From Tachypleus tridentatus (lineage: Eukaryota; Arthropoda; Merostomata; Xiphosura; Limulidae), in contig NC_134834.1 of the NCBI RefSeq assembly GCF_004210375.1, positions 163,203,290-163,267,289 on the forward strand: 64,000 nucleotides of DNA, given 5' to 3'. Every line of letters begins with the position of its first letter. Position 1 is the first letter of the stretch. The notes under the pieces are model-generated. The model ran no database searches. It saw only the letters and a program-made list of their open reading frames with translations, and was not told the origin of the DNA. A program made the translations under genes and the position numbers. This document shows, piece by piece, positions 60,292 through 64,000 of the stretch.

Positions 60292-60494
60292 TAAGACTAG
60301 AGGGAAGGCAGCTAGTCATCACCACCCACCGCCAACTCTTGGGCTACTCTTACATCAAAGAATAGTTAAATTGAACGTCACATTATAACGCCCTCACGGC
60401 TGAAAGGGCAAGCATGTTTAGTGCGACGGGGATTCAAAGCCGCAACCCTCAGATTACAAATCAAACGCCTTAACCCACTTGGCCATACCGGGTC
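60292..60494 (-). mobile_element. tRNA-derived SINE, family A, tail-truncated
   Basis: Begins at AAGACTAGAGGGAAGGCAGC and runs to CTTGGCCATACCGGGTC; the 3' tail is missing. Confidence 0.9.
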
Positions 60495-60844
60495 TAAATA
60501 AAATAGGAACATAACGCTTCAGTTATGTCTGCTCTATAAGACTTGGTGAGGTTAACTATTTATTTGTGTTTGTGTGTGCGTGGAAAAAATGGGAAAAGAA
60601 AAAAATAAAAAATCTTAAAATTATAGTAAGTGTATACAAAATAAATTAGATTATGGGAAATACAGCAGTTGAGAATATCTTATTGTGAACGATATTAAAA
60701 ATGTATAGAAACCAGTTCTTTCGGTAAATTGATTAATATTTCATCGGTCAGATTTTAATGAAACAATAAATGGATTTATAATTCTTGGGGTTGATGAGGT
60801 TGCATTCTTTAAAAAAAAAAGGAAGTGAACTGCAAATTAATTTA

Positions 60845-60950
60845 ACATATCCCGCGAAATAAAGTAACGTATCAATATCGTAACGTAACAATATCCCGCG
60901 CAATAAAGTAACGTAACAATATCCCGCGCAATAAAGTAACGTATCAGTTC
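60845..60950. repeat. About 32 bp unit, three copies
   Basis: ATATCCCGCGCAATAAAGTA plus ACGTAACA repeats about three times. Confidence 0.85.
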
Positions 60951-61050
60951 TCGAAACCTCAACATCACTTTATACATCTCTCCCTTGTTCTTTGCATGTT
61001 ATCGTATTTAAATATTACTGTATAATTCTTATTTTTACCTTCCGGTTGCG

Positions 61051-61330
61051 TTGGGGCCCGGCATGGCCAAGCGTGTTAAGGTGTGCGACTCGTAATCTGA
61101 GGGTCGCGGGTTCACATCCCCATCGCGCCAAACGTGCTCGCCCTTTCAGCCGTTGGGGCGTTATAATGTGATGGTTAATCCCACTATTCTTTGGTAAAAG
61201 AGTAGCCCAAGAGTTGACGGTGGGCGGTGGTGACTAGTTGTCTTCCGTGTAGTCTTACACTGCTAACTTAGGGACGGCTAGCACAGATAGCCCTCAAATA
61301 GCTTTGTGCTAAATTACAAAAACAAACAAA
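61051..61330 (+). mobile_element. tRNA-derived SINE, family A, full length with target duplication
   Basis: GGGGCCCGGCATGGCCAAGC head to an ACAAAAACAAACAAA tail. Flanked by CCGGTTGCG (61042-61050 and 61331-61339). Confidence 0.95.
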
Positions 61331-61360
61331 CCGGTTGCGCTGTGTAATTTCTTATTCTTT

Positions 61361-62150
61361 CCTCTTGATATTCAGTGGTTCTGTTTGATATAAATTTATT
61401 TTTAAAAGGTTTTTTTTTCATTGACTTTACTTTCGTTATTTATTATTCTCAGAGGATTTTCACCGTATCTTTTCCGCACATTTTGATTCTTACTAAAGGA
61501 TTTCACTCGACTCTTAGACACAAGTTTTTATTCTTCCCAGAGTATTTCTATTATACAGTTTCTTATTCTTTCAAGAGGACTTTCATTGTTTCCAATATAC
61601 AGTTTCTTATTCTTTCAAGAGCACTTTCATTGTTTCTAATATACAGTTTCTTATTCTTTCAAGAGAACTTTCATTGTTTCTACTATACAGTTTTTTACTG
61701 TTTAAAGGGGATTTGCAGTGTTTTTGCTATACAGTTTCTTATTGTTTTAAGAAGAGATTCGTTGCTTCTTTCACACGTTTTTATTCTCTCACAACGTCTT
61801 TGTTAGTTGTGTTATACAGTTTTTATTACTTTCAGAGATGGGTTCCGCATGGCCAGGTGGGTTAAGGCGTTTGATTTGTAATCTGAGGGTCGTGGGTTCG
61901 AATCACCGTCGCACCAAACATGCTCGCCCTTTCAGGAGTGGGGGCGTTATAATGTGACGGTCAATCCCATTATTCGTTGGTAAAAGAGTAGCCCAATAGT
62001 TGGCGGTAGGTGGTGATGACTAGCTGCCTTCCCTCTAGTTTTACAATGCTAAATTAGGGACGGCTAGCGCAGATAGCTCTCGAGTAGCTTTGCGCGAAAT
62101 TAAAAAACAAACAAACTTTCAGAGATTTTTGTTATTTGTATGAAGCTGGT
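61361..62150. repeat. T-rich 44 bp tandem array, interrupted by a SINE
   Basis: Unit TATACAGTTTCTTATTCTTT plus CAAGAGAACTTTCATTGTTTC, clear from 61550 to 61790 and eroded at the edges. The long + strand frames here (61375-61806) come from the repeat and are not genes. Confidence 0.85.
61840..62115 (+). mobile_element. tRNA-derived SINE, family A, full length with target duplication
   Basis: GGGTTCCGCATGGCCAGGTG head, GTGGGTTCGAATCACCG B-box, complete body and AAAAAACAAACAAA tail. Flanked by CTTTCAGAGAT (61829-61839 and 62116-62126). Confidence 0.95.
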
Positions 62151-62887
62151 TCAAAGTTTTGATAAGTTTTAAGAAATATATTTATATTTTACTACTTAAT
62201 TATATTTGTCGTTTATATTATACGAGTTTTTATTTTAACTAAAAAAATTTGTTCTGCTCTGATGATATTCATTTTACACTCTTTGTTTAAGACTTCCATC
62301 TTGTCTCTTGACTGAAGATTTTATTTTTACCTTCTGTAAGTTTTTTAGTATTATTTTTGCATTTTTTATCATTTTAAAGATCCTCATTCTTGTGTTGTCT
62401 ATCTTTAATACATTATCCAGGTGTTATATTAGGTTCTATTCTATTTTCACACATTTCTGTAGGACTTTTGTCCAGAAATCTTTAGACTAGCCCTAATGAA
62501 TTTTTAATTTGAGAAAGATTTTATTTTATTGTAATTTGTTTTATAAGAATTATAAAATCTTATTAATGTTTTTAAGGATAATAACAGACAATTACTAACA
62601 TTTCTTGCTTTTTGTCTCACATTTAAGCCTATAATAGAGCATGTGTGACAAGGACGAACATCAATCTGAAGTATAAGATAGTTTTAATGCCTTAAAAATG
62701 ACTTCAAATGGCCTCAAATATTAAATATTTTATCTACTTAACAAACTACTGATTTATGTTTTTGTTTCTTCTAGCTTAATATAGAGTAGGAGATTGTGAA
62801 ATAAGAACAAACAAACTTGAAACGGAGTTAAAAGCTGGCTAAAAATCAAATAATTAATCAAAGCACTATAGTGTATTTGAGTTGGTC
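62151..62887. other. T-rich non-coding, nothing recognised
   Basis: May contain eroded units of the 44 bp array. Confidence 0.35.
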
Positions 62888-63065
62888 CTGGTTTCGGAGT
62901 TAACGAGTCAGTCCATGGTTCGCATCTCGTTTTTGCAAGATTACGTTCAACAACTATGATGGGGCCGTGGGTGCGTCATAAGAGCGACACTGAAACGCTG
63001 CTGTTTGATTAGGGTAATCAGTTGGGTGCTGCTGACTATATGTAGTCCCTTTAGTCAACAAATTA
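62888..63065 (+). mobile_element. Ancient SINE related to family A
   Basis: GGTTTCGGAGTTAACGAGTC, CCATGGTTCGCATCTCG and ATCAGTTGGGTGCTGCTGAC follow head-to-body order. Confidence 0.45.
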
Positions 63066-64000
63066 AAATTTGGGAACAAGTGGTACAGATATTCTTTATA
63101 CAAAAATTCTAAATAAACTAATAGTACTTCTCTAACTCCACGATTCTAACTAGTAGCGTTTTACGCAGATTCTCAAAATTATTTAATGTAACGTGTCGAA
63201 TAACATTTATTATTTTGCTGATGATAAGAAGGGAACAGTAAACTCAGTAAAGAAAGTTAAATCCATTAGAGCTAACGTGATTCATTACTTTTGCACTGGA
63301 TATAAATTATGCACAGAGTAAAAGAGTAGCTTCATTAATTTGTAGGCATTTTTAATTAGTTTTTTAAGAACAGTACAATAACCCGGAAAATTAATTCGAT
63401 AGTTATAGATCTTTTCAATTTTGGATTTCAATTATCAAACCACATCAAACAGTTTTAAAAATATTTTAATGAAATTTCTGCTGAGTTATTTTAAAACAAT
63501 TATCTGTTGTTTTCTTACGAAATCTTATATATTTAGATCTTTCATACGTTGTTCTATTGTTACAAAGTTCCTTTTAGAACCTATCTTACATTGTTTTTTA
63601 TTTTCCAGGTTTTATATTGTGTTCTTTTAGATACTTTTTATTTTTGCAGACTTTCATCCAGATTTAATGTACAGCTTTTTCACTTATATTTTAGAGGACC
63701 TCCACTGAGACTTGTTTTCAGATGTGAACCCGTATACGTAGTTTCATATTAAAGCATGTTTTGTTTTGTACGTCTTTCGAGCAAATGCATCTTTCATTTT
63801 TCGAAGAATAGTCTAAGGTTCTTTTGTTACTGTGCATAAACTCTTATCCACAAAGGGGTGATTATGCTACCAATTCATGACTCAATATTTGTTTGTTTAT
63901 ATTGATCTTTGAGAATAATGATACAAAATGTGGGTGGAAGAACTCAACGTATTGGAAGATTTTTGAATAGGTAAAGGTATTCAATGCTTGCAATAATCGT
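63066..64000. other. Non-coding, T-rich, nothing recognised
   Basis: The frames at 63421-63752 are T-rich low complexity. Confidence 0.4.

Noticed and set aside
61375..61865. 143-codon hydrophobic Phe/Leu-rich frame
   Set aside because: It is the translation of the T-rich 44 bp array.
11853..62115. tRNA genes at the SINE heads (for example 53353, 61051)
   Set aside because: The A and B boxes are tRNA-like, but the sequence runs on into the SINE body and lacks a tRNA 3' half with acceptor stem pairing; they are SINE heads.
1..64000. CRISPR arrays, operons, bacterial signals
   Set aside because: The window is eukaryotic: introns, SINEs and satellites. The tandem arrays have no spacer structure.

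Overview
The window is 64 kb of AT-rich, gene-poor animal DNA. It has GT-AG introns of 4 to 17 kb and a dense load of old mobile elements. The commonest repeat, a roughly 280 bp tRNA-derived SINE, and its two shorter relatives look like the SINEs I associate with horseshoe crabs (Limulus/Tachypleus). That species guess is from memory and could not be checked here; an arthropod or other chelicerate is the safe statement.

One real gene is visible. Four exons on the minus strand (51568-51762, 47431-47526, 34659-34725 and 17327-17481) join in frame to encode the middle of a carbonic anhydrase-related protein of the CA10/CA11 (CARP X/XI, insect CARPA) type. All splice phases agree and there is no internal stop. 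The exons with the N-terminus and C-terminus were not found and probably lie outside the window. Most of the window is therefore intron or flank of this gene.

The rest is repeats. 1-17 kb: a mariner internal-deletion copy with intact ends, a 34 bp satellite split by a hAT-type MITE, decayed DDE transposase and SINEs. 18-31 kb: a 142 bp element carrying a hammerhead-ribozyme-like fold, SINEs, an unidentified decayed coding stretch, two Penelope-like element (PLE) ends and a decayed Ty3/Gypsy pol. 36-43 kb: a SINE, a 151-codon methionine-free open frame, a decayed PLE on the minus strand, an 86 bp satellite, and a Tc1-like element carrying a SINE. 45-50 kb: a fold-back PLE-related element, a 42 bp satellite, and a satellite holding a MITE that holds a SINE. 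52-64 kb: many SINEs in both orientations and a T-rich 44 bp array.

The most interesting signals are two. First, a family of very small elements (142 and 179 bp), each flanked by a 12 bp target duplication, shares the 3' end of the PLE copies, and one can be folded as a type I hammerhead. Second, three SINE families share one 3' module. The CARP gene is also notable: it keeps two of the three zinc-binding histidine positions.
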